In this document: positions 42,330 to 53,327 of the stretch, in pieces
How the letters are laid out: the number at the start of each line of letters is the position of its first letter
Numbering within the stretch: the first letter of the stretch is position 1
Assembly: GCA_030280995.1 (NCBI GenBank)
Contig: JASXTE010000010.1
Location: 27,272,823-27,336,822 of the forward strand
Direction of reading: 5' to 3'
Source of the DNA: Hemileia vastatrix
Lineage: Eukaryota; Basidiomycota; Pucciniomycetes; Pucciniales; Zaghouaniaceae
Length of the DNA: 64,000 nucleotides
The notes under the pieces: model-generated
Told to the model about the DNA's origin: nothing
What the model saw: only the letters and a program-made list of their open reading frames with translations
The model's database searches: none
Made by a program: the position numbers and the translations under genes

Positions 42330-43020
42330 ATGTCTTTCAAAGAACTTGTCGCTCCATGTGAACTCTGCGCTCGATACCAGGTACCTTGTTTAATGTCCAA
42401 CCCTAATCTTCCTGGCAGGACAGCTTGCGACTTATGCCGTGTAAAAAAAGTCAAATGTAACCGGCCAATAGTTCCTTCTAAAACAAACGTATATTTAGGA
42501 CCAGCAGCTCTCCCTGATCCCTCAACTTCTAAAAAACAATCAAAGATTCCTGTCTTCTTAAAACGAATAAGATCAAAAACAGCTTCAAAAGTTCAATCTT
42601 CATCAGCGGATCCCGGCCTAATTTTTCCCTCACAAGATCCTAATCCTATAACGCCAGTGCCCCCAACCAACTTTGCTGAGACTATGTTTCCTGGCTCTAA
42701 ATGTAAGACCCTATTATCTTACTACAAAAACTTTTAATCAAAATTCACTAAACCTATGACTTAATAACATATTTGAACTTCTAGCTGTCGAAATAACCAA
42801 CACTGATGATGTTGGTAGAGTGAAGACGGACTATATCAATCATTATCCAAATTTTCATCGCTATCTTTTTCTTGACTTTACTAATGAGTTGAAACGAAAA
42901 ATGCTGGCCTATTTTCAAGAAACTCCAGCTAATAACCATGAAGACCTCATGAAAAGAAGAATTTTAATGCAAAGCTTTGATAATGATGTTGAACAATTTC
43001 AAAGAAATTATCTTTTCTAA
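42330..43020 (+). CDS. Zn2Cys6-like protein gene 1, two exons, antisense within E
   Basis: Exons 42330-42702 and 42785-43020, with an 82-nt phase-1 intron (GTAAGA...TTCTAG), give 202 residues. The cysteine pattern C10-X2-C-X6-C-X12-C-X2-C-X6-C43 and the C-terminal LKRKMLAYFQETP region are the same as in B. A few residues differ from B, for example Phe for Ser at position 3 and Gln for Arg in KKQSKIP. It begins 124 bp from the LTR, pointing away from it and against pol. Its product is probably nuclear if it binds DNA; that is inference from the motif. Confidence 0.8.
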
Positions 43021-43603
43021 CAGTATAACTTGATAAAATTTTGTTTTTGCTTGGTCTTCTTTAACTTTCAACATAAATGTTGTTTTCTTTCTTCTCTGTC
43101 TTAACATAAAATAATAAATAATAAATCTTGTGATAATTCCACTACTGAGAGCAAGGTTTGAATCCCTTCAGACTCCCATATACCAGTCTTCCTTCTTGTC
43201 ACAGCATTGAGAGAGTGGATCTTCCTATGAGCCGAATACTCCTGATTCCAACCTCATAGGGCCCCCCACTGAGCCGAATTCTATGATTCCAATCTCGCCA
43301 TAAGGTCCTCCAAGCTTCACACCAAAAAAAATGGCCTAACTATGAGGCACTAAAAAAAATCATTCCCTAAAATCCAACTACCATCCTAACTTCTGATTCC
43401 TTCATCACAATTTTAAAACTTTGCTATGCAGCAAACCCATAAAATACTTTTTCCAGGCTTCCAATAATAATATTAACTTTAGACCATGTTAAAGCGCCAC
43501 AAATTTCACCTAATTAACCATTATGCTTTCCTTAGCATCATCACCACCTAAAATTTTAACCTCCTAAAGCTTATCAGCACCCAATTCCAGAAATAATTGA
43601 GTA
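43021..43603. other. Non-coding part of element E 3' region
   Basis: Same sequence as 25132-25718 of B with few changes. No coding region supported. Confidence 0.7.
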
Positions 43604-44075
43604 ACCAGTTTAGAGTCTTAGTGGACAGTGATAAATTAAAAGATTGAATTGAGTTATCCAAACAAGATTGACATTCCAGTTTTAAGTCTTGGTGGACCAA
43701 ACATATAATTGATTGCCAGTTTATGGTCTTGGTGGACCAAAGATTGTTTAGGTGCATAAATAACTTGATATATTCTTAAATAAGGCCTAGGCTTGACCAA
43801 AGATTGAATAAATTTGATAATCCAGTTTAATGTCATAGTGGACCAAACATTTGATCGACAAGTAATCCAGTATAAGGCCATAGTGGACCAATGAATGTTG
43901 AATTATCCTGCAGATATTAATTTTCCAGTTTAAAGTCATAGTGTACTAAACAATGAATGAACTACCAGTTTAAAGTCATGGTGGACCAAACATTTGATCG
44001 ATAAGAAATCCAGTTTAAGGTCATGGTGGACCCAACAGCTTGATAACAGCCCAGTTTAAGGTCTTGGTGGACCTA
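43604..44075 (+). repeat. Nine covarying hairpin repeats, element E
   Basis: Units CCAGTTTA + arm + loop + complementary arm, such as GGTC-TTGGTG-GACC and GGTC-ATGGTG-GACC. They match the first nine units of B in order and spacing. A unit near 43867 shows a partly decayed stem. The array ends just before the second Zn-cluster gene. Confidence 0.87.
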
Positions 44076-44167
44076 ACAACTTCTCTATCCTTGAACCCAG
44101 ATTTTGCCACCAGCTTTCTTCATCCTAGTTTCAAGTTTTCTTCTTCAAAAAAATATCTCCTATCAAG

Positions 44168-45181
44168 ATGAAACCTTCTGACTTCATTGCTTCAGCTGAT
44201 CAATCTTGCAAATATTGTGCTTTCACCCATAGGGAATGTATCTTCACTTTCAACTGGCAAAAGCACACTTATAACAGGGCCTGTTTATCCTGTTATGAGA
44301 AGAAAAGAAAATGTTCTGGCTTGAACTGTGGTTCTTTCCCCATTACTGCTACTAGCTTCGCCGCCTTCTGCAAACCTGCTCCTTCTTCTTCACCTTCTAC
44401 TCCACCCCCTATTCCATCAACCTCTAAAGATCCCATCCCTTTTTCTCCATCAGCCTATTTAAATCTTTCTCCATCACCTAATCCTCTGTGTCCTTCTCTC
44501 CAATCTAGACTTGCTGCTACTCCCCCAAGAACTCTTGCTGCTCTCAGGGCCATGCTTCAACCTTCTAACAATTCTTCTCCTACTTCCAACATCTTGAAGC
44601 ACAAAAGGTCCTATAATAGCCAGCAATCTTCATCTTCTCTTGTTTCATCCAAAAGGCCCAGAACATCTACTTCAAACACCAAATCCAACACCTGTCCTCC
44701 TCATCTATCAAAAATAAAAAATCCTTTTTTAAACATAAAAAATTCCACTCCATTACCAAGTAAGCCGTTTATCTATGATCATGATAGTGTTGACACAGGT
44801 TAGTTGTCTCTTTTTATTTTCTTAATCTTCAGGTTTTAATTTGCTGATATTTTAATTTGATAAGCGTCCACCGGCTCTCCAATTTCATATTCAGCTTATG
44901 AACTAACAGAACCTAATCCAAGCTTCCCTAGAGTTCCAATTCACCTAGTGTCTGAAAAGCTCTTTGCTAATTTTAATAACCTTATCGCTTATTTCCAACA
45001 ATACCCGCCCTCTGATAGATCAGAATCTTGGATGAGAGAGCAACTGTTAAGAGACCTTTTCAAAATAGCCAACTGGCTTCAACACTATCGTGACCGTGAA
45101 ATAAGATTTGAATCCCAGGAAATCGATCAAGGTCCTTATAAATTTTCTAATTTCAATTCTTCAAAAGATAACAACCCTTGA
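44168..45181 (+). CDS. Zn2Cys6-like protein gene 2, two exons, antisense within E
   Basis: Exons 44168-44798 and 44895-45181, with a 96-nt phase-1 intron (GTTAGT...TTCAG), give 305 residues. Cysteines C14-X2-C17-X6-C24-X14-C39-X2-C42-X6-C49 with the basic run YEKKRKCSG. A long Ser/Pro-rich middle (about 55-205) is followed by a helical C-terminus with NLIAYFQQYPP, which parallels MLAYFQETP of gene 1. The same architecture, intron position and phase as gene 1 show the two are paralogs. B lacks this gene and has extra hairpin repeats there. An alternative splice acceptor at TCTTCAG (44826-44832) would break the frame. Confidence 0.75.
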
Positions 45182-46133
45182 TGGTGTTCTTCCTGGTATG
45201 TAGCTTTCTTGAATAATGTTTGAAAAATAAAAATATAAACATCTAAACTACCTAAAACTAAAATGACTTTTATTTTTTTTATTTTTTTTTTTTTTAGTTA
45301 TTTTATTATTTTTTTTTACCCTTTAAAATAAAAGATTTTTTTTTAAAAAAAAAGATAGTTTTGAAATAAAAGTTAAAATTTAATTTTTAAAGAAAGATAA
45401 ACGAACGTGAAAAGAAAGATAAAAAAAGTAATAAAATTTTTTTTTTAAAATAAAATTTTAAAAGATGCCCCCCAACCATTTGATGAGCTGTACCCTCGAC
45501 ATCATACCCACATCCAAGTGCAACTTGATGTGGTTACACAATTTTGAGAAATTGAAAGGAAAAGAAAATAAATGAAAGTTTTTGGAAAATAATTTTTATA
45601 ATGATGATCACTGGGTGGGCTCCCTCCAATTCATAAAAATGATTAGAGACCACCAGTGAGCATCACCTTTACAATAATTCATAATATATATTAAAGAAAA
45701 GAAATCACAATCTAACATAAAAAAATCAAAAACAAATTAAAATAAAAAGAATCTTGAATCCGGCGTTGAGAGCGGTGTCTCTTGATTCGTTCCAGTTTAT
45801 AATCTTAGGGGACTTCCTATAATTAAAAGACAAAGCCAGGATTCAACTAGAAACAGGAAAATTTTGGAAATGAACATTATGGGGTAATTGTGTATAGATC
45901 AGCCAGCCCATCAATTACCCCCACACTTGCCAATATTAAATTAAGAAGTTTCCCCTGTGAACACTTCTTCCAATAAATTTTTAAAATTTTCCAACACTAT
46001 CTTCACCCATATTTTAAGAATTTTAAATTTCAAAAATTTCAAAGAAGATTTTCTTGCATTTTGTTAAGTTTCATCACAGTTCCGTTGCCCATATGCAGTG
46101 TAACGACAGTAAAGTATTTTGATAAAAAGAAGA
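45182..46133. other. AT-rich non-coding stretch, element E
   Basis: T-rich run (45265-45345), then a block conserved with B (27410-27980), and a single hairpin unit near 45792 with a decayed stem. No gene supported. Confidence 0.7.
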
Positions 46134-46345
46134 TAGTTTATCCTCTTTGCGGAGGTCGATAAGGTTTTTATAAACATCATAGTTTATCCTCATTGCGGAG
46201 GGATCCATAAAATTTGGTCGATATCATAGTTTATCCTCACTGCGGAGGTATCCATAAAATTTCATTGATATCATAGTTTATCCTCATTGCGGAGGTTAAT
46301 AAAATTTAATAAATGTCATAGTTTATCCTCATTGCGGAGGGAGAC
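46134..46345 (-). repeat. Five CCTC-type hairpin repeats at the end of element E pol
   Basis: AGTTTATCCTC-(6 nt)-GAGG units. The loops vary (TTTGCG, ATTGCG, ACTGCG) while the stem is constant. The last unit encodes LRNEDKL and the pol stop, as in B. Confidence 0.86.
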
Positions 46346-49300
46346 TTCGGCACTCCTGGTGCCTCTAGGATAGAACCGTTTCACTTGATCGGCCGCTACC
46401 CTCTTCTTCAATACTACTCCATCCAACTCTTCTAACACATATGAACCGCCAGAAACTTGCTCATTGATTTTATAAGGTCCATTCCACCTATCTGCAAACA
46501 TCTTTCCCCACTGAATTTCCAAACTCCTATTATACACCAAGACCATATCTCCTGGGTTCAAAGGTTTCCTTAATCGATGTGCCAACCGCTCATCCCAATA
46601 TCTAACTGATTGATTTCGGATCTTCATCATCCGCGAATATGCCTTTTCTAAATATTCTTCTTTCTTTTCTAGCTGCATCATTCTTGCACACAATAATTCT
46701 TCAGTAGTTTTGAACGTGTCCCAGTCAACTCCAAGATATGATTCAGCTTCTAAATCAACCGGTAAAACTGCTTTCTGTCCAAAAACAAGTTCATAAGGTG
46801 AAAATCGGGTCGTCCTTTTGGCAGTGATTCAATCAGCAAATAAAACTAAAGGTAAATAGTGCCTCCACTTTTGGGCACTTGTCCCACACATTTTAACTAA
46901 AGCATCCTTAATAACTTGATGCCCTCTTTCAACCATGCCTTCAGCTTCAGGATAATATGGTGTTGCTACCCTAACCTTTGATCCAACTTTCAATACTGAC
47001 TCTTTAAACTCTGTCCCAAATTCAGGACCTCCATCTACTGTTACCAACTTCATCACCCCATACCTATATACCCAATTATTCAACAAAAATTCTGCCACAT
47101 TTTTGGAAGTTAAATTAATAAGAGGCGCTGCCTCTACCCATCCAGATAAATCATCTCTGGCCACTATTAAATATTTATACCGTCCCTCTTTGATATGAAC
47201 GGCATCTAAACTAACTCTTCCAAAGAGCGTATATTCACCGGTCGCACGCCCAGGTTCTTTTGGCCTTAAATAACTTCGTCTTTGACATTCTTTGCATGAC
47301 TGAACCCACTGTTTAACAGCCATCTTCATGCCAGGCCACCAAAATCGATCAGAAATTCTTCTAAATGTTTCTCCAATGCCTCTATGCCCGAGATCCTCAT
47401 GCAGTGATTTCAAAACTAATTCTTGCCCCTTCTCTTGAATTATAACTACTTGAGGATTTGGATACCTTCTCCTCATTAAACGATGACCAGATAGGTAAAA
47501 CATAGATGACTTCCTCTTGATAGCCACCCATTCATCGTCTTCACAATCTTCTGGCCTCTCTAAAGTCAACAAATATTTGACTAACAAAAAATAAATACCA
47601 GTATGACCCCAGACTTCATCTTGAAAATCGATTAATATAACATCAATAGGGACTTCTCTATCACCAATATCACCTGCACATGAATGAGCCAATAATTGTT
47701 GACCCCTAAATAAATCTTTAATCGAGCTATGTCAACGTTTTTCTTCTGAACCTTTGGATCCTTCGTAAACCGTATTTGAAAATACCTCTTTCTCTTTATC
47801 CACCCTTTTATTTAAATTCTCTAATTCTCCAACATATACACCATTCCTTAACTTACTACTATCCCACACTACCAATCCATCTTCTTCTACATACACCACA
47901 TCTTCTTCTACCTCCTTTCTACCGAATTTATCTACACCTTTTCCAACACCTTTATTAACATAAAAACTATTTTCCAGTTTATTCTCTTGGTGGAGGCCAT
48001 CATCACCATAATCTAAACACAATAGTCCTGCCAGTTTAACCTCATGGAGGAGGTATGGAAAGTCTTCAGCTCCTTTAGTTCTGGCTTTGATAATAGGTAT
48101 ATCTTCATCGAACTCTTCTGAGTCTGAATCTTCTTCAGTGGGTGGTCTCCTTGATAAACCATCTGGCATAGTAAAAGTCTTGCCAGGCTTATGAACTAAA
48201 TCGAATGAAAAATGTTGAATTAAAGCTACCCATCTCGTCATGGGTGCGTTCGGTAAACTTGGGGAATTAATCATCTGGATTAACAATTTCGCATCCACTT
48301 GCAACTCAAAATGTTTCCCCCACAAAATATGCTGAAGTTTCTTCAGTATTTTTGCCACACCACATAACTCCAATTTTGTTTGTGAATATCTTGATTCGGC
48401 CTCAGTAAATACTACAGATTCATACCTAACTGGCCTGATGTAACCAGCTTTATCCATCTGAGACAAAACCACCCCAGCTGCAACCTGACTTGAATCAACT
48501 GCTAAATAAATTCTACCAGCATCTTTTCCGTAATCCAACTTGTGCAGGACTAAATCCTTCCCCACAACCTCCTTCAACTTCACAAACGCCTTCTCACACT
48601 CTTCATCCCACTCCCAGTCTGCATCCTTTCTTGTTAACCGTCTCAATGGAGCTGCCAATGAAGAAAATTCCTTGATAAACATTCTAACATATACACAAAC
48701 ACCTAAAAACCCTCTAACTTTGGTCGTATTCTTGGGTCTTGGCCAGGACTGAATTTTGTTAACTTTCTTCTTGGACATAATCCTACCCTCTCTACATACC
48801 ACATGGCCTAATATTTCTAAGGCTGGCACACAACATGAAAATTTTGAACCTGAAATAGTTAAACCAGCCTCTTCAATTCAAAACAAGATTCTTTCTAATG
48901 TAATTGCAAACTCCCAAATGAATTTGCATATCCCGGGACTCTCTTCCAACACCTGGTTATCATAGTCCGTTGTTGGTCCCTTAATTCCTCCATCATCTAT
49001 AAAGATTCCAGCATATTTTGGAATTTTGTCTTGAAGGATCCAAGCCATCTGAGCTTGACAAACTGCAACCGAATTTGTTGCTCCTTGAGGTAATCTTGTT
49101 AACTGTAAACGTCCAAGTGGCGTATCGAATGTAGTTAGAGGCCTTGAGTCCGGATGTAACTCTCTCTCATCATATCCACCCATAATATCTCCCAAACCAT
49201 AACACACTCTCCCTGCAAACGCTTCAACAAACTCCTCAGCACTAGGCGGTATCCCAGCATCCTTTATTGTAACCCTAATTAATTCCCTAAGATCATGAAC

Positions 49301-50608
49301 AACTCTAAGCTTGCTATTCGGTTTCTTGATACAAAATACCGGACTAGAATAACTTGACGTTGATTGCTCATACAGTCCAGTGCGTATCCGTTCTCTGACA
49401 ACTTCAATATAGGCTTCTTTTAATGCAGCCGGAATAGGAATCGGTTTCTGCTGCCACGGTTCATGACATACCACAGGAATCTTGTAAGGCTCCCCATAGG
49501 AATGCTTCAACACACCCCTCTCCTCTTCTACAAAAGCAATGGCCTTCTCTCACTTGACCATCACATCCAACAACAACTTCTTCTCTTCTCCAGACAACCA
49601 ACCATCAGGTCCAAAATTAACAACACCCAGTCTCTCAAAAGTGATTCTTGACGTCTCAGAAAATTCAGGCGGATTCTTTACCAAGGGACTTTCATAAGGA
49701 TCTCTTGATAACCTTGGTCTTCTCAAAGGTGGATTTAATTCAGCAGGTAGCGGTTCATTAATTGGTCGAAATTTATTTGCTACTTTCTTATATTTGGCTG
49801 CGTCCACATCTAAATAAACTTGAGGTAAAACTTTTACTTTTGTATCGCCGTTAAAAATTTCATCAAATGAATCTTCTTCATCGCCAGAATCGGAATAAGA
49901 AAAATTAGAAAAATATTTTATTTCATTTTTAAATTTTACCCTTTTCTCCTTTCCCTCGTCTAATTTATAAACAGATTTTCCAACACCTTTGCTTCCCTTA
50001 TCCAACAGTAAATCACCTGTAAAGAAAGTTGGCAGTTTAACCTCTTGCTGGAGGACCGGAATTGAATTTTCACAAAAATTATTTTTTTGTGTTTTAATTA
50101 TACTGAGATTTTTAATCGGGTTTTGATGTGATTTTTGCAGTTTACCCTCTTGCTGGAGGTCCATAATAGAAGGAGATACTTGCAGTTTAACCTCTTGCTG
50201 GAGGTCCGGAATAACATTTTCACATAAGTTATTTTTTTGTGTTTTACTTATACTGAGATTTTTAATTTGGTTTTGATAAGTTTTTCGCTGTTTACCCTCT
50301 TTCTGGAGGTCATAAAACATACCTTTCCAATTTTTATCCAACCTAATTTGGCCCATTTTGCCTTTTTCACCATTTTTAAATTTAATAGAAAAACAGGGTA
50401 AATCCAATAAACATATAGAAAAGTCCAAAACGTTTTTGCACTCCAAAGTAATATTAACAGAAAATAATTGAGAATCCACTTGAATTATCTCCAAGTGAGC
50501 TGACCTATTGCAATCCGGGATCTCATCCTGAGGAGAGATTACACCATTAGAGTGATCAGCCCCTGCTACCCCAAAATATGAGGGCATCCATCCCTTTCCA
50601 ACAAACAT
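46316..50608 (-). pseudogene. Element E pol, closed by four TGA codons
   Basis: A single frame of 1431 codons from the frameshift region to the terminal LRNEDKL. It is interrupted only by TGA at 49550-49552, 48878-48880, 47732-47734 and 46829-46831. At each, B has CGA (Arg). The N-terminal spacer shares SAHLEIIQVDSQLFSVNI with B and has hairpin-coded DLQQEVKLQ-type peptides. RT, RNase H and integrase motifs are as in B (FIDDGG, HKPGKTFTMPDGLSRR, TVDGGPEFG, EGMVERGHQ). Outside the stops there is no frameshift, so loss of function is recent. Confidence 0.92.
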
Positions 50609-53175
50609 AATTCACCAGAAGCTGTCCGTTTAATATGCCGCTTCTTGGTGCAAACACAACACTGGCACAGAGTAGTAATCCCTGGCCGTGTTTCCCAACC
50701 TTCATCTCCAGGAGGCGCTAACCGCATATGTAACCTCCGCATATCTTCACCAGTGATCTCCAAACTAATCCCCATGCCAGCTTGATACCCTATCCTGGCC
50801 TCAAAATCCATCAAAAAATGACCTCCAAGAACAGTTTTGACTGCTCCTCTGGCCACATAAAAGTGAACCTTACCAACAGATCCACCAATGCCTAACCTGA
50901 CATGCTCAGCTGTGCCCATCAGCTCTGTTGCATACCCTCCAATACCTCTGAGGTTTCCCCCAGTCCCACTTTTAATTGGCAAGCCTATACTCGTCGCTTG
51001 CTCCAATGAAATTAAATTAATTTGAGACCCTGAATCGACCAATGCCTTTACTTCTTTACCATTTAGAGTTACCACCAGGTAACCCAGGGGAGCGGAAAAA
51101 TGCGTATCTACATCTTCCCCAAACTTTTCAGCATTTTCACAAATATATTCCACCTCTCCAGTGGAAACCCGACGCCTTGTCAAATGCTTCTTTTGCTTTT
51201 CAGCAAGCGCCGGACTAATCGTAAATAACTCCCCCAAAGATAAGGGAATCTGCAGTTGATTCACCCTATTCAAAACTGCGTCCATCGCATTAGCTTGACC
51301 AGAAACTACTGGCCGCTCATACTGGACCTTTGATTTAACAACCTTGGCCCTGGGTACCTCTTGAGGTCCAACCGAGCCATCTTCACCCCCCATTATAACA
51401 TCTTCACTTTCTATAACCCTAACTCCGTCACCAGCTTCTTGCACTAATCCTGATCCATTGCTAGTCCTTCTTACTCCCTCCATTGGGATGGGACCGCTAA
51501 AACTTGGTCTGGGTAGAGTCACCAACGGTACGTCCTCCTCAGAATCCAAATCATCCTCTGGCATAGGCTCACCATTTAAATCAAACTTGCCGTAACTAGG
51601 GGGCCCCATATCAGCAATCCCCTTCTGAATTTTATATAATTCGTCCTTAGAGTAAGGGTTCAATTTGTTGGCGGCAGTTTGAGCACTAGAATTTTTGTCC
51701 TTCGAGTAAGGGTTCACTTTGTTATTGGCCTTGCCAGGATTAGCCCTCAATTGGCTCTGAATGCTACTCTTCGCCTTAGTAGCAGCTGCTCTTCTAGCAG
51801 CATTAACATCGTATTCGCCAGCCATACAGCTACCCTCCACCTGGGCAACCGTCGCCAGATCTAAACCTCCAAAAGAAGTAGAAAATGTGGCTTTACTGAC
51901 CTCTTTCTCTTTACCTTTGTCAGCTTTTCCACCATTACCATTACCATTTTTTCCACCCTTGGCATTAACATCTTCCTCCGTCACCTCTTCAAATCTGGCT
52001 CTCCTTTCAGCCGTTAAACTTCTTCTGACCAAATCAGAAGGAGACTGTCCATCACTGGGCTTGATGAACAAACCATCAGGAAATTTATAAACTTTACCAT
52101 CAAATAAAACTCGCCCAGCATCCATATCCTTATCAAAAGCAAAACAAACTGTTTCTCTATGCCCCCTCCTATTACAATAGGAGCACACCTTTGGCTCATC
52201 ATAGCCACCTCTATATCCATTACCACCATTGCCACCATTTCTCCCATTTCCTGGGAAGCGGCTACCATTATTATTGCCATTATAATTTCGACGTTCATAA
52301 CCTCTGGACTGATAAGAAGTCAACGTCGACGAAGAAGCGATTGGGGCCTTGTTGGCCTTCTGAGTCTCTTGAACAAATATTTTTAATTGTTTCGTTAAAT
52401 CAGCCAAGTGATTGACCATCTTATTATCTACATTGCCCTCAACTTTTGCAGCTTGTAATCCCATTTGTGCCTTCTTGGCCTCCTGGGCTTTGACCATGAT
52501 ATTGTTATTTTCAGCCAAAAATTCACTAACCTTGCTAACATATTGAGTGCATGACTCTTGATATTTGTCCAACGCCAATAACTTTAGATGGGCTTGAATG
52601 TTGTCTTTGATAACCTCCAGAGCTGGCAGTTTCTGCTCACCATTAGGAAGTTCCTTCATCAAATCTTTTCTTGAAAGATCCTTCAAGACATCCATTTGAA
52701 TATCCCTGCTGCATTCTGACCAAAACAAATCTTTTGCTTGGTTCTCATGCACTAACTCGTCCACCAGTATGAGATATTCCACCACTTCATCAAACTGAAC
52801 ACAGAGATTTTTAAAGTCAGCCATAGAGGAAACTCCACCTTTTGCTTGTCAGTCTCCAACAATTTTATTGAGGTCCATCATAGTAAACCTAACACCCCAT
52901 CTATCAACCATAGCTTTAGAAAGCTTAACCCAATCCTTGTCCTTGAATGCCTGCATAGCAATAACCTCTTTTTCAACCTCCCTATCAGCAATAAAAAATC
53001 TAACTTGCTTCACCATGTCCACATGAGAAGCACCATCAACAGCAGCAGCAGCTTCATACCTGCTAATGAACCATTTAACCTCCTCCCCATCAAACTTTGG
53101 GCCATCCCAAGAAACAATTCTAACTGAGGGAGTAAGAGGGTTAGAAGATCCAGAAGCAACAGCAGAAGAAGACAT
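50566..53175 (-). CDS. Element E gag and protease, with one internal TGA
   Basis: The frame starts MSSSAVASG at 53175. Gag N-terminus (VRIVSWDGPKFDGEEVKWF, HVDMVKQVRFFIADREVEKE) is followed by TGA at 52849-52851, then an open frame of 752 codons from the next Met at 52824. Residues 214-227 of that part form a CCHC knuckle (CSYCNRRGHRETVC), preceded by a Gly/Asn/Arg-rich stretch. A linker with GPPSYGKFDLNGEPMP follows. The protease is near residue 575 (KALVDSGSQINLISL, LRGIGG, LGGHFLMDFEARIGYQ). After a Cys-rich tail (CQCCVCTKK) the frame stops at the slippery site. The TGA is shared with A. Confidence 0.9.
50569..50575 (-). promoter_or_regulatory. Candidate -1 frameshift heptamer TTTGGGG, element E
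   Basis: The gag-PR frame reads ATT TTG GGG TAG, so T TTG GGG fits X XXY YYZ and abuts the stop at 50566-50568. A -1 slip gives TTT GGG GTA GCA, which enters the pol frame at FGVAGADHS. The position is the same as the TTTTTTA site in A. A G-rich slippery site is less common than A/T types, so this needs a test. Confidence 0.65.
52849..52851 (-). other. In-frame TGA in gag shared by E and A
   Basis: E reads GTT GGA GAC TGA CAA and A reads GTT GTC AGT GAA TGA CAA at the aligned position, and both continue in the same frame. B has TGG GAA. The match extends to the following CAA codon. It may be a readthrough stop or a shared old mutation. Confidence 0.7.
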
Positions 53176-53327
53176 CCCAATAAGTAATGAAATGCGTTAA
53201 CAATCGATAAAATAACAAGCCTCTTGCAGCCCAATAACAAAAATCCAATTAGAATTCCAGAAAATAAGCCTCTTGCAGGCTAAGAACGTTCTTGATCCAA
53301 GTAAGTCTTTAAAGAAAGCTAGTGAAA

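Noticed and set aside
51679..52415. Plus-strand ORFs opposite E gag, including a His-rich one
   Set aside because: They are shadows of the Gly/Asn/Arg-rich gag stretch beside the knuckle; the His-rich composition follows from the antisense codons.
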